A program made the translations under genes and the position numbers. The notes under the pieces are model-generated. The model was given only the letters and a program-made list of their open reading frames with translations, was not told the origin of the DNA and did not search any database. This document shows, in pieces, positions 55,131-64,000 of a stretch of 64,000 nucleotides of DNA. How positions within the stretch are numbered: the first letter of the stretch is position 1; the number at the start of each line of letters is the position of its first letter. Source of the DNA: Trichobilharzia regenti (taxonomy: Eukaryota; Platyhelminthes; Trematoda; Strigeidida; Schistosomatidae). The stretch covers positions 62,001-126,000 of the forward strand of contig CALYDD020000410.1 of the NCBI GenBank assembly GCA_944472135.2, read 5' to 3'.

Positions 55131-55511
55131 CTATTTGTTAGAGTGCTGCAGTAAGTTTATCGTGTCATACCTGACGGATTTCTCATCACATAGCAGCTGT
55201 GCCAGATATGGTATTGTGGAGTTTTTGTATTTGGTGGTCCTGGCATATAGCCACCTATAGCTGCTTCTAGTTCTACCAGATGAAATCGAAGGTGACAGCT
55301 GCGTATAGAGAGGATGCTCGAGGTCTGAAAATATTGTATTCGCTAGTTTCTTACATGATATAGTAAGTCTATCCACAATAGTGTTAACCAGTGGGTTTAA
55401 CGATATCAGACTTACCCTACTAACGGCTTTTATTGCCCTTCTCAGCGAAGCAAAGTATTTCTTAAGTAGTCCAGGAAAGATTAATGGGGAGCAGTAAAGG
55501 AGGATGGGTAG
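55131..55511 (-). pseudogene. LINE-E RT C-terminus, downstream of PAO-2
   Basis: Reads LLYCSPLIFPGLLKKYF, AVSRVSLISLNPLVNTIVDR, SISSGRTRSSYRWLYART and AQLLCDEKSVRYDTINLL, collinear with the end of LINE-D. The first residues after the PAO-2 junction (CTACC CATC) are the direct continuation of CILP on the other side of PAO-2. Confidence 0.9.
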
Positions 55512-55832
55512 TGTAAATGGAGCTATAGATTGAACGATCAATTCTTGGTTGTTTGCTTAAAATCAACTTCCCCAATTTTCGCGGAGGCATCAATACGACA
55601 GTCATCGTCTCATCGGTCGCTGTTCAGAAAGAAGAGTGAAACATCGTCAGAAACCTTAGTTCACTTATTCTTTTTATATGTTGGTGTAACAATAAAGAAA
55701 TATCAAGCGGCAGATCGGTGTTTTGGTTTTTTCGTCCGTTATAACTAAGCGTTTCTGAAAAACTGCAAGGAACAGCGTGGGCCCGAGCGTAGCGAGAGCT
55801 GGGCATTAACGGTTTATGAGACGTGATTGACA
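55512..55832 (+). repeat. 5' LTR of PAO-2
   Basis: Contains AATAAA at 55,691-55,696, a likely polyadenylation signal. A candidate primer site TGGCGGATTC starts 24 nt downstream, at 55,856 (weak). Confidence 0.9.
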
Positions 55833-55976
55833 GTTTCTGACGATGGAAACAGATCTGGCGGATTCAAACAGTTGGTGAAAGTTTGGACAGTCACCGTTCA
55901 TCTTTCCTGGTGCCGGTCAAGTCCTCTTTGAACAAGCAATATCTGGAACGTTTTTGGAATCGGGTCAAGTTCAACA

Positions 55977-57932
55977 ATGCCTGGGTCAAAGAAGGGACAG
56001 AGCGTCTTGGATGCAAACAGGAAAGTAAGTCATGGTGACTTGTCTGTTAATTGTAACGATGTGTCTGATGTTAAGCATGGCATGGTTGATGTTACTGTTT
56101 CGCAGTTCAGGGACAATAGGAACATCAAACTCCCTAAATTAGAACCACGGTGTTTTGATGGAAACCCGGCCGATTATTTACAATTTGTAAAGGAGTTTGA
56201 GATCATGTTGAGTGGTTTTATATTAAATGATGAATTGAAGTTAATGTATTTGATGAGGTATTGCACTGGAGATGCTTCGAGAGCTATACAGTGCTGTAAG
56301 TTTATGAAGCCAAAAGAGGGCTACGATGAGGCTATGAGCATATTACGTCAAAGGTTTGGAAGACCTTCGATGATTGCAGGGAAATTATTCGAGGCTGTTA
56401 AGGGTAATGGTGGTCAATTACAGGATGACTCCCAGGCACTCACTGAGTTTTTGGATAATTTGCTAATTTACAAGAATGCAATGATTTCGATGAATCGCAT
56501 GAGTGACCTCAACTCGAATTTTATACTAGAAGTAATAGCAAGACGTCTACCTACTCGACTGCAAAGGAAGTGGGTGAAGATGAGCTCCCGTATGGAGGAT
56601 GAGGGTATCGAGCCAACGTTTGATGATATCCTGAAACTGGTAAAAGATAGCGTCAATCAATCTATGAGCAAGTTTTCCAGTCTATTAGATCTCACCCCTA
56701 GAATAGAGCAGTCTGAGGGTAAAACGCACTCATTGATGACGAATAAGCCTCAGAGAGGTGGATATCGAGAAGGCTCCATGATGTCTAGTAATGTATATAA
56801 ACTTAGTGAGTGCAACAGGTTTCGTAGTACATGCTCAACAGATAAGTTGCAAGATGCAAGACAAACACGGTTGTGTTTTACACGTTTGCAAGAAGTGCAT
56901 ACAAAGGTGAGCTGTGAACCAGTGAGCAAGTTCAGTGATAAGCTAAATGTAAACTCCAGGTCTGACTCCGAATTGTGTGACGATAACTGTGCGGTCAGGA
57001 AGTCTGTAGTTGCAACTGGTAAGCCATTGTTGAATAGAGTGTCACAGAATAGAGTTACTGCTTCAGAGTGCAATTCTGACTCCAAAAGTTTACAAAGTAT
57101 ATCTAGTCAGAGTGAACATATAAAACCTTTAATGATTTGTGAGGAGGAACCAAAATTGTCTACTTCTGTTATTAAAGAGTTTGAAAATGATGAAGTTGAC
57201 GGTAAAGTGAATATTCGTGATAATGATCATGATACTTCACAGTTGTCTTTGGTTGATCATGATGAGATGAGGGATATGCCTACTACTGCTAAGTTGAACA
57301 AAGTTTCTGTACAACTTGAACGTGAAGTAGAAATAAATGCGGGTGCAGTTGCAGAAGGCATGCATACTTGTGAGACCGTCAGTGTAATTGATCAGCATGT
57401 AGCCCACCTATCATCAGATGATAGTGCTAAACCCGAACTAGTAGTGAAAGACAGCAGTGGTGGTAATCTTGCAGTTGGACAACTATCTGAGAGCCGAACA
57501 AGAACAGCTTTTGATCCACCGCTAACTTCATCAACTGATATCAATCAGTCGTCGTTGGTGCTGTCATCCACAATGAAAAAGACGCCTATCAACTCAAGTA
57601 TCTTGTGCCATGACTATGCTAGTATCAGTTCGTTTGAAAGGACGAATATCAATGGTCAGTTTAGTGAGGATAAGCCAAGTGTAAACGAGAGAGTAATTGT
57701 TAAATTGACTTGCACGAATAAAGGCATTTCTAGTTTCAAGTTACTAATTGAATGCTATTATCTTTGGTGTAAATTACTCTGTTTCTACACTTGGTTGATG
57801 AGATATGTCGTGTGTTTGTTGGTCATCTATATTCTACGATACAATGACATGGGCGTGTTGCCGTTCAGATTTGAGGATATAGCTCATAGAAGGAAGTTAG
57901 CAAATGAACTCTGCGACGATTTTCCAACCTAG
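55977..57932 (+). CDS. PAO-2 gag-like protein with DUF1759 domain (651 aa)
   Basis: Differs from the PAO-1 product by only about two residues (KHG for KHD near residue 35; RYN for RHN near 622). Same domain order: DUF1759-type capsid/gag region at about 50-225, acidic low-complexity middle, hydrophobic segment at about 585-620, charged tail. No pol domains. The gene fills most of the internal region, leaving ~144 bp of leader and a ~1.15-kb 3' region. Expression would start from the LTR. Both copies intact means the frame was conserved until very recently or homogenised. Confidence 0.9.
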   Translation: MPGSKKGQSVLDANRKVSHGDLSVNCNDVSDVKHGMVDVTVSQFRDNRNIKLPKLEPRCFDGNPADYLQFVKEFEIMLSGFILNDELKLMYLMRYCTGDASRAIQCCKFMKPKEGYDEAMSILRQRFGRPSMIAGKLFEAVKGNGGQLQDDSQALTEFLDNLLIYKNAMISMNRMSDLNSNFILEVIARRLPTRLQRKWVKMSSRMEDEGIEPTFDDILKLVKDSVNQSMSKFSSLLDLTPRIEQSEGKTHSLMTNKPQRGGYREGSMMSSNVYKLSECNRFRSTCSTDKLQDARQTRLCFTRLQEVHTKVSCEPVSKFSDKLNVNSRSDSELCDDNCAVRKSVVATGKPLLNRVSQNRVTASECNSDSKSLQSISSQSEHIKPLMICEEEPKLSTSVIKEFENDEVDGKVNIRDNDHDTSQLSLVDHDEMRDMPTTAKLNKVSVQLEREVEINAGAVAEGMHTCETVSVIDQHVAHLSSDDSAKPELVVKDSSGGNLAVGQLSESRTRTAFDPPLTSSTDINQSSLVLSSTMKKTPINSSILCHDYASISSFERTNINGQFSEDKPSVNERVIVKLTCTNKGISSFKLLIECYYLWCKLLCFYTWLMRYVVCLLVIYILRYNDMGVLPFRFEDIAHRRKLANELCDDFPT

Positions 57933-57934
57933 AG

Positions 57935-58385
57935 CGTCAACCTGAGAAGGGTTGTAGGCGTACTGCTGTAAGTCCTACAATTCTCCAAAGGGTAGCGCAT
58001 CAATGAGCAGCCCAACGTGCTTGGTGTGTGATTTTGTACATATGTTCATGTTGTATACACTGAAATGATATCATCTGTCATCTAGCTGTTAGTAATTCTG
58101 TTTGTGTCCGGACGACTTCCACTTGGATCATCAACCTGAGAAGGAATGTAGGCGTACTGCTGTAAGTCCTACAGTTCTTCAAGGGTAGTTTACCGCGCCA
58201 GAATACACAACATTTGATGTGTTGATTGTACATATGCTTGTGTTAAATAATTGTGTGAGTTCCAATTGATGTAATTGTTGGTTAATCTTGTTTGTGTCCG
58301 TACATTCCACAAATTACAATCGTCAACCTGAGAAGGGTTGTAGGCGTACTGGTGTAAGTCCTGCAATTCTTCAAAGGAATTCCAC
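57935..58385 (+). repeat. Three ~193-bp tandem units, PAO-2
   Basis: CAACCTGAGAAGG cores at 57,938, 58,132 and 58,324 (spacing 194 and 192), each followed by TGTAGGCGTACTG and TGTAAGTCCT. Placed between the gag-like stop and the 3' LTR, the usual place for an env or a packaging/transport element. Confidence 0.9.
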
Positions 58386-59083
58386 CAAGACATGATCGGC
58401 GAGGTTGTTTGTACTATTTGTATATACGTGTGGTGTGTCAAAGCAATTGGTGTATTTTGGATTCATTGTGTTTACTTGTTGTTTTCGTGTCTTGTTGTTA
58501 TTGCGTAATTTTGTTAAAATTTTCGTCGTGATTATTTCTGAAGTTGTTTCGAGTCTTCTACATCCATGAATGAATTGATTGATGTTAAGGACAGCAGATG
58601 GGTCGTATACGCCGGGGAGGCTAGGCTATTGCTGAGAATGAAATGTACACGGAGATAATTGTTAGCTGCGGTCCGACACGCCGGGGAGAAAGAGTGTAAA
58701 CGACTGAGGCTCGCATGCGTCACCGTTACTAGAACTGAGGCAGAATGAGTGACAAGCGATTGCAGTGGTAATTGGTAATGAGTAGATAAGACGATGTGCG
58801 TAGAGTATCATGAGTTGGTGCTATGGTCCCGTTGCATTCTGCAAGAGTCATTCTAGTAAGTGGCGATTGTGTTGCAAGATGTCAAGAGGAGGTCTCTGTC
58901 TGGAGGCGCAGGTCGTCAGCGAGGTGTGAGATTGTGCTGTGGGTATGCTTGTGGTGTGTTGGCTTTTCTGTTTGTTTTCCATTTCAGCTCTGTCCGTGTG
59001 ACCCAGGTTCTCGCAATGGCATCCAAGTCAACGTGCATTGGTCGTGAAGGAAAAAAGGGTTGGATCCCGTTTTTGCCTGGGAG

Positions 59084-59404
59084 TGTCAATGGAGTTGAAG
59101 ATTGAACGATCAATTCTTGGTTGTTTGCTTAAAATCAACTTCCCCAATTTTCGCGGAGGCATCAATACGGCAGTCATCGTCTCATCGGTCGCTGTTCAGA
59201 AAGAAGAGTGAAACATCGTCAGAAACCTTAGTTCACTTATTCTTTTTATATGTTAGTGTAACAATAAAGAAATATCAAGCGGCAGATCGGTGTTTTGGTT
59301 TTTTCGTCCGTTATAACTAAGCGTTTCTGAAAAACTGCAAGGAACAGCGTGGGCCCGAGCGTAGCGAGAGCTGGGCATTAACGGTTTATGAGACGTTATT
59401 GACA
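59084..59404 (+). repeat. 3' LTR of PAO-2
   Basis: Preceded by a purine-rich GGAAAAAAGGG tract (candidate polypurine tract, about 25 bp before). AATAAA at 59,263-59,268. Private changes: ACGGCAG for ACGACAG and ACGTTATT for ACGTGATT at its outer end. Confidence 0.95.
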
Positions 59405-60370
59405 GGTAGAATACATGAGTTGACGAACTGAGAAAGTATATACTGCTTTATGCCTGACTGCCTAAATTTGCTAACATTGAACGTTAAGTAAAACATCTTT
59501 CTGGTGACTAGCAAGATGTGGGAGGGCCAGGAAAGATCGATGGACAAACTCAGCCCAAGGTACTTGATATTTGATGTATTTTCAACCTCTGTGCCGTCAA
59601 TGATAGCGGGGCCATTTGAGATAACTAGTTGCTGTAGGTCACATTTACGTCTGAAAGTGAAATTGACTACCTGACAATTAGACGGATGAAGCTTAAGACC
59701 GTTTGAAGGGGACCACTGACTAATTTCCGACAGAAAGTTATTTAATTTGGAACGATCTGACTGAGGGTTGACAGGCATAGAAACCGAGAGGTCATCGGCA
59801 TACTCAACAAAAGTGGTTACATCAGAATGAGGCAAGTCATGTAAGAAAAACGAAAACAGAAAGGGAGAAAGAACAGCACCTTGAGGAACACCAGCTAAAG
59901 TAAGTAAGTGAGGTAGTGGAGGACTTTCCATTGTAGACGGTGTACTGCTTCCTATCAGAAAAATAGGAATGCAACTACTTATTTGTCCAGCTCTCAGCTT
60001 GTGTTGCAGCAAGCTTACTTAGCAAGAGAGACCTAGGTACAGAGTCAAATGCAGATGTGTAATCAAGGAAGGCACAGCGAACATATTTAGCTCCTTTATC
60101 TAAACTAGAGACTATACTATGATATAGGATAACAGCGGCATCTAACGTACACCTACTATGTTTATAAGCAAACTGGTTAGGGTCGTTGAAAGGCTTTAAA
60201 GAGGGTTCAAGATTAAGTAAAATAAGTCTTTCCATAACTTTCAAAAAAGGTGAAGTAATAGCAATGGGTCTAAACTTAACATTAGGTTCACTTGTTGATT
60301 TGGGCACTGGAACGATCTTGATATTTTTCCATGATTCAGGTATAATACTTTTGGAAAACGATTCGTTTAA
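59405..60370 (-). pseudogene. LINE-E reverse transcriptase, central part
   Basis: Two overlapping frames: 59,975-60,307 (KFRPIAITSPFLKVMERL, QFAYKHSRCTLDA, FLDYTSAFDSVPRSLLL) and 59,405-60,012 (AGVPQGAVLSPFLFSF, catalytic EYADDLSVS, LHPSNCQVVNFTF, FVNSCILP). A frameshift near 60,000 and a local frame disturbance before GVPQG break it. Interrupted at the left by PAO-2, at the right by the RTE. Confidence 0.9.
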
Positions 60371-63300
60371 ATATGTTCACTAAAAACGACGGAATCCAAA
60401 AAACCACCGATAGTCTCCCAAAGCCACGCCACCAATTTCATATAGGAGCATTTAATGTTAGGACACTGTGTCAAATAGGACAACAAGCATCACTAGCTAA
60501 GACCCTGGCATCCCGAGCCATTGATGTATGTTGTGTTTCAGAAACACGCATACAAGACCCAAGTGTGGTTATTCACCTAAACCCACCTGGCCAACAGGAT
60601 GAATCTTCAAAATTCACCTTGAGGGTGTCAGGAGATGCCACAGCCAGTTCACGAGGATTAGCTGGCGTAGGGATAGCTTTGAGCACTAGGGCAGAAAAGA
60701 CATTACTTGATTGGATCCCAGTAGATAGCCGAATGTGTGCTGTCCGTCTGAACGGATCAGTAAGAAGGAGAAAGGACTGCACTACTCGCCGATGCCTTTT
60801 CGTAATCTCCGCCTACGCCCCCACTGACTGCAGTTCGGATGAAACGAAGGATGACTTCTACCAAAAGCTGTCTAGTTTGGTGCGAAAGGCTAAACGCTCA
60901 GATATAGACGTTCTAGCTGGTGACTTTAACGCTCAAGTAGGGAAATTGTGTCAACCTAAGAAGGTTATCGGTGGCACCTATGGAGTCCCGTGCCAGCGAA
61001 CCGACAACGGTGACCGTCTCCTACAGTTCTGTTCAGATAATCATTTGTTTCTTGTAAGCACTAACTTTAAACACAAGGAGAGACACTGTTTGACTTGGAG
61101 ACCCCCTTCATCAAACCAACGCTGGACACAAATAGACCACGTAGCAATAAGCTATCGTTGGCGTGGGTCGGTAGGAGATTGTCGCTCCTTCTGGAACACG
61201 TGTGTAGATACCGATCACGCACTGGTCCGGGCTCGTGTGTGCTTACGACTGAACGGACGTAGAAAACAGCTGGCGGTAAAACCATCACGTCCCCAGCTCG
61301 ATCAGGAAACTAAATCCGTATTTGAGGAAGAACTAGCTAAACGCATATCTGAATCCGACAGCTGTGCTCACCCTGGAGAAGCCTGGAAGAATATTCAGTC
61401 AGCCATAGATATAGCTGTAAAAGCTGTGAATAAGGCAAATCCAAAAGTGAGTAAAAACCACTGGATCTCCACCGCCTCATCCGAACTGATAGATGCTAGA
61501 AGACTTATTCCGGAGAGCTCCGAATTCAATGAGGAGCGAAAGCTGCACAAAAGGAAACTTACTAAAAGTCTCCTCAAGGACCGTGAACAGTGGTGGCTGA
61601 CAAAGGCAAAAGAGATGGAAAAAGCATCGGCGATAGGAAACACTAGGCAACTCTTTAGACTCATCAGGGAAACGGGTGGGAGAAGGTAAATCATAAGTGA
61701 GACTATTTCTGAGAAAAATGGCTCCTTAATTAGCTCTCAGGATAGACGCCTTGAAGGCTAGAAAGAACACTTTGAGGGACAATTTAACTTGCCTACAGCC
61801 ACACTGAACCTCCCCGCCATCGAGAACACACCCGAATGGGATATAGACACTGGTCCGCCGTCTGTAAGTGAGGTCACAAAAGCTATCAGTAATTTGAAAC
61901 GAAGCAAAGCGGCAGGACCCGACGGAATTATTCCGGAGGTGTTTAAATATGGGGGTGACATACTAGTTTGTAGATTAACTGAGGTACTAGGCAAAGTGTG
62001 GGAATCAGAGACAGTGCCATCAGACTGGGGTAAGTCACTTATTATACCGATATTCAAGAAGGGAAACAAGTCCTCGTGTGATAATCATAGGGGGATCAGC
62101 CTAACGAACATAGTCTCTAAAATCCTAGGCTCAGTAATCATGCATAGACTTAGCAGAACTCGGGAGGAACAGACAAGGGAAAATCAAGCAGGCTGTAGAC
62201 CAGGTAGAGGGTGCATAGATCATATCTTCACTCTTCGACAGATTCTAGAACATAGACACACTTTTCGGCGTCCAACAATTGTCATATTTCTTGACTTGAA
62301 GGCGGCCTTCGACTCCGTGGATCGAAAGGTACTATGGCAATGTCTGACTGTGAAGGGAGTGCCAAGAAAGTACGTTGCACTAATCAAGGCACTCTACTCA
62401 AACTCACGTAGTCGTGTAAGGGCTTATGGGGAATTACCATCTGAATTGGTAACAACCAGTGGTGTCCGACAGGGATGTCCACTTTCCCCATTTCTGTTTA
62501 ACTTCATCATAGATATGCTGATGGAAGTATCCTTAACTGAACGTAATGACTTAGGAATCGACTTGTTACCAGGGAATAGTCTTATGGACTTAGAATATGC
62601 AGATGACATAGTCCTGTTAGGGGAGGATGCTGACAAAATGCAGAGTTTTCTGAACACCTTGAGCAGCAATCTTCGTATGTTTGGCATGCGATTCGCCCCT
62701 ACAAAATGTAAGATGCTGCTACAGGACTGGACCACGTCAACCCCTAACTTAGTGATAGGGAGTGAAGTGATAGAACATGTTGACCACTTCATCTATTTGG
62801 GAAGTTGTATTAGCACCAACGGACAGATTGGCTATGAAATCTCAGCACGGATCCGAAAAGCTCGAGCTGCTTTCGCTGACTTACACCATCTCTGGCGTAG
62901 GCGTGACATCCGGTTATCAACCAAGGGACGTGTGTACTGCTCAGCAGTTCGCTCCGTCCTTCTCTATGGCTCTGAAACATGGCCAATACGCGTTGAAGAC
63001 ATGAAAAGGTTGACTGCTTTCGATCATAGATATCTGCGATCTCTGTCTCACGTTAGGTGGTTTCACAAGGTAAGTAATGTTGACGTTAGGCGTAGAGTGT
63101 TGGGCAAGGAGGGAAAATCAATCGACGAGGCTATAAAGTTACATAGATTGAGATGGCTAGGTCACGTGCTGCGCATGCCTAACCACCGCCTCCCCCGACG
63201 GGCATTGCTAGCTGATATAGGTTCAGGTTGGAAAAGAGCCAGTGGTGGCCAAACAAAAACATGGCATCAATCCATGAAATCTCTGACAATTAAACTGAGT

Positions 63301-63597
63301 CAGGTAGGGAGATGAAGACTCTCGGGTTGGGGCCCTCGGGACTCGAGGAATCAATGGCTAGAGACAATAGGCGACATGGCTCAAAATCGTTGTCAATGGC
63401 GCAGATGTATTCAGTCTCTGTAATCTTTCATATTCCTTTCTACCATTACCCATTCTGTTTCACTCCTATATTTGGCAAACTCTATTAATTCTCTCCACTC
63501 ATCTTCTTGTCTACCTCTGTGTGCTATTTGGAAGGTGGCAACTCGAACTGGTGGACTTCGGTGACAAGTTCTATGTTGAATCCAGACAAACAGACAG
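60371..63597 (+). mobile_element. RTE-like LINE inserted in LINE-E
   Basis: Flanked by a 12-bp duplication GATTCGTTTAAA (ending about 60,372 and 63,610). One long coding frame with two stops and a 3' part without an (AAT)n tail. Distinct family from the RTE at 43.3 kb by sequence. The 5' end starts at the first codon of the visible frame, so it is probably 5'-truncated. Confidence 0.85.
60373..63315 (+). pseudogene. RTE endonuclease-reverse transcriptase with two nonsense codons
   Basis: One reading frame throughout, with a TAA at 61,687-61,689 and a TAG near 61,759 that replaces the Trp of the WKEHFE motif. Endonuclease: GAFNVRTLCQIGQ, VSETRIQD (catalytic E), LAGDFNAQVG (GDFN) and DTDHALVR (DH). 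RT: SKAAGPDGIIPEVFKYGG, HRGISLTNI, NQAGCRPGRGCIDHI, FLDLKAAFDSVDR, SGVRQGCPLSPFLFNF, catalytic YADD at 62,596-62,607, FIYLGSCIS and C-terminal [11 protein letters not shown]. About 980 codons, near the family's usual length. Otherwise undamaged. Confidence 0.9.
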
Positions 63598-63667
63598 ATT
63601 CGTTTAAAATGTCAGTTAATGGGGAACACAAGATATCGGCACACTTCTTAAGGATAACAGCAGGCCG
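63598..63667 (-). pseudogene. LINE-E RT piece beyond the RTE
   Basis: Minus strand AVILKKCADILCSPLTDILNES, aligned to LINE-D AIVLRNCADILWYPL. It joins to the SFSKSIIPESWKNIKI part near 60,360 once the RTE and one copy of the 12-bp duplication are removed. Its other side is cut by the next element at about 63,668. Confidence 0.8.
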
Positions 63668-64000
63668 ATAACTGCTACCTTGTCGTGGTGGTCGAGCTTG
63701 AATACCGCAATAACCCAACAAGCTGAACTGAATGGGATTCTGTCTCTACAGGTCCTACCATATCAGGGAGGTTATCTGGATAGCGGCTAAACTAGAAGCA
63801 GTTACTATGGGGTACATGGGCTCCAGTATCCAATCGGATCAAATGGCTTATTAACCCATATGGGTCACCGGCAACCATAGGAAAGCAGCTCCTGACGCTG
63901 CCTTGCGGATTAGACTCCAAGTCAAAGGCTCTGGGGCTGGTCTCTTAATAAAACCACCTGCTTCGGTCGGGGCGTCCGGGCAGTATCTTAGCCCGCACAC
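63668..64000 (+). mobile_element. 5' end of another LINE, probably RTE-like
   Basis: An abrupt switch at about 63,668 to ACTGCTACCTTGTCGTGGTGG, the kind of start seen in 5' UTRs of RTE-like and related LINEs. No coding region before the window ends. GC content is higher than the flanks. Confidence 0.5.

Larger units (their letters stand above)
55512..59404 (+). mobile_element. PAO-2: complete gag-only BEL/Pao-like element in LINE-E
   Basis: 3,893 bp, exactly the length of PAO-1. Perfect target duplication GGTAG (55,507-55,511 and 59,405-59,409) inside the LINE-E gene. LTRs at 55,512-55,832 and 59,084-59,404. One intact gene and the same repeat array as PAO-1. The outermost ~20 bp of the left LTR (TGTAAATGGAGCTATAG) differ at four positions from every internal match, whereas the rest is almost identical to PAO-1. 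Confidence 0.95.
54657..63667 (-). mobile_element. LINE-E: LINE-D-like element with PAO-2 and an RTE inside
   Basis: Minus strand. From right: 63,667-63,598 (AVILKKCADIL, LTDILNES), RTE insertion, 60,370-59,405, PAO-2 insertion, 55,511 to the 3' tail at 54,657. It continues past 63,667 only as foreign sequence, so its endonuclease is not seen. At the left end two successive 3' ends occur (about 54,657-54,865 and 54,866-55,130). Confidence 0.85.

Noticed and set aside
52162..55511. Inversion of the spacer between PAO-1 and PAO-2 by recombination
   Set aside because: PAO-2 has matching GGTAG on both sides and LINE-E is collinear through it, which an inversion would have destroyed.
58823..59105. 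Cys-rich short frames (CLWCVGFSVCFPFQLCPCD) just before the 3' LTR, seen in four copies
   Set aside because: Two overlapping frames of the same stretch are equally open; no start context or domain. Probably the untranslated pre-LTR region.
1..64000. CRISPR array, bacterial operon, phage or plasmid features
   Set aside because: Gene content and composition are eukaryotic retrotransposons; the regularly spaced 193-bp units are part of the LTR element, not a CRISPR.

Overview
The window is eukaryotic and looks like a blood fluke (Schistosoma or a close trematode relative). The reasons are the AT-rich base composition, the families of non-LTR retrotransposons present (CR1-like and RTE-like), Smα-like hammerhead repeats, Merlin DNA transposons, and Ty3/gypsy and BEL/Pao-type LTR elements. 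It is a graveyard of nested transposable elements. I found no convincing intact host gene, tRNA, rRNA or CRISPR array. Element labels used here (N1, N2, CR1-A/B/C/F, LINE-D/E/G, PAO-1 to PAO-3) are mine.

Layout. 1-3.3 kb: a decayed fragment, then a 5'-truncated gag-only BEL/Pao-like element (minus strand). 3.4-3.7 kb: a 227-bp palindrome made of two head-to-head hammerhead-ribozyme repeats. 4.9-7.1 kb: retroposon N1 split by retroposon N2, followed by an LTR remnant. 7.5-12.4 kb: CR1-A, badly frameshifted and carrying an N1 insertion in its endonuclease. 12.6-16 kb: a PAO remnant, a gypsy integrase region and a Merlin transposon. 17-18.8 kb: CR1-F with a solo LTR inside it, and an N1 fragment. 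19.0-24.8 kb: CR1-B, nearly full length, again with N1 in the endonuclease. 25.2-29.6 kb: N2, PAO-3 and another LTR. 29.8-31.8 kb: an internally deleted gypsy element. 32-34 kb: an RTE tail and an inverted N2 pair. 34.9-39.0 kb: LINE-D (minus) split by a second Merlin. 40.6-47.4 kb: N2, then CR1-C (minus) split by an RTE (plus). 48.3-52.2 kb: PAO-1 (minus). 54.7-63.7 kb: LINE-E (minus), split first by PAO-2 (plus) and then by a second RTE (plus). 63.7 kb to the end: the 5' end of another RTE-like element.

The most interesting system is the gag-only LTR element. PAO-1 and PAO-2 are each 3,893 bp, near-identical and in inverted orientation 3.35 kb apart. Each encodes one intact 651-residue protein with a DUF1759-type (BEL/Pao gag) domain, a long acidic/Ser-rich middle and a C-terminal hydrophobic anchor, but no protease, reverse transcriptase or integrase. 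Both copies share the same 5'-LTR versus 3'-LTR nucleotide difference, although PAO-2 has its own perfect 5-bp target duplication. That points to DNA-level gene conversion between them rather than two independent retrotranspositions.

Other notable structure: N1 inserted twice within about 20 nt of the same place in two separate CR1 copies; N2 has one to three iterated 3' hairpin tails of a type also seen in N1; and both Merlin copies keep about 40-bp terminal inverted repeats and 8-bp target duplications. The autonomous LINEs (CR1-B, the two RTEs, LINE-D/E) are the likely source of enzymes for the short retroposons. This is inferred from family knowledge and not shown by the sequence.
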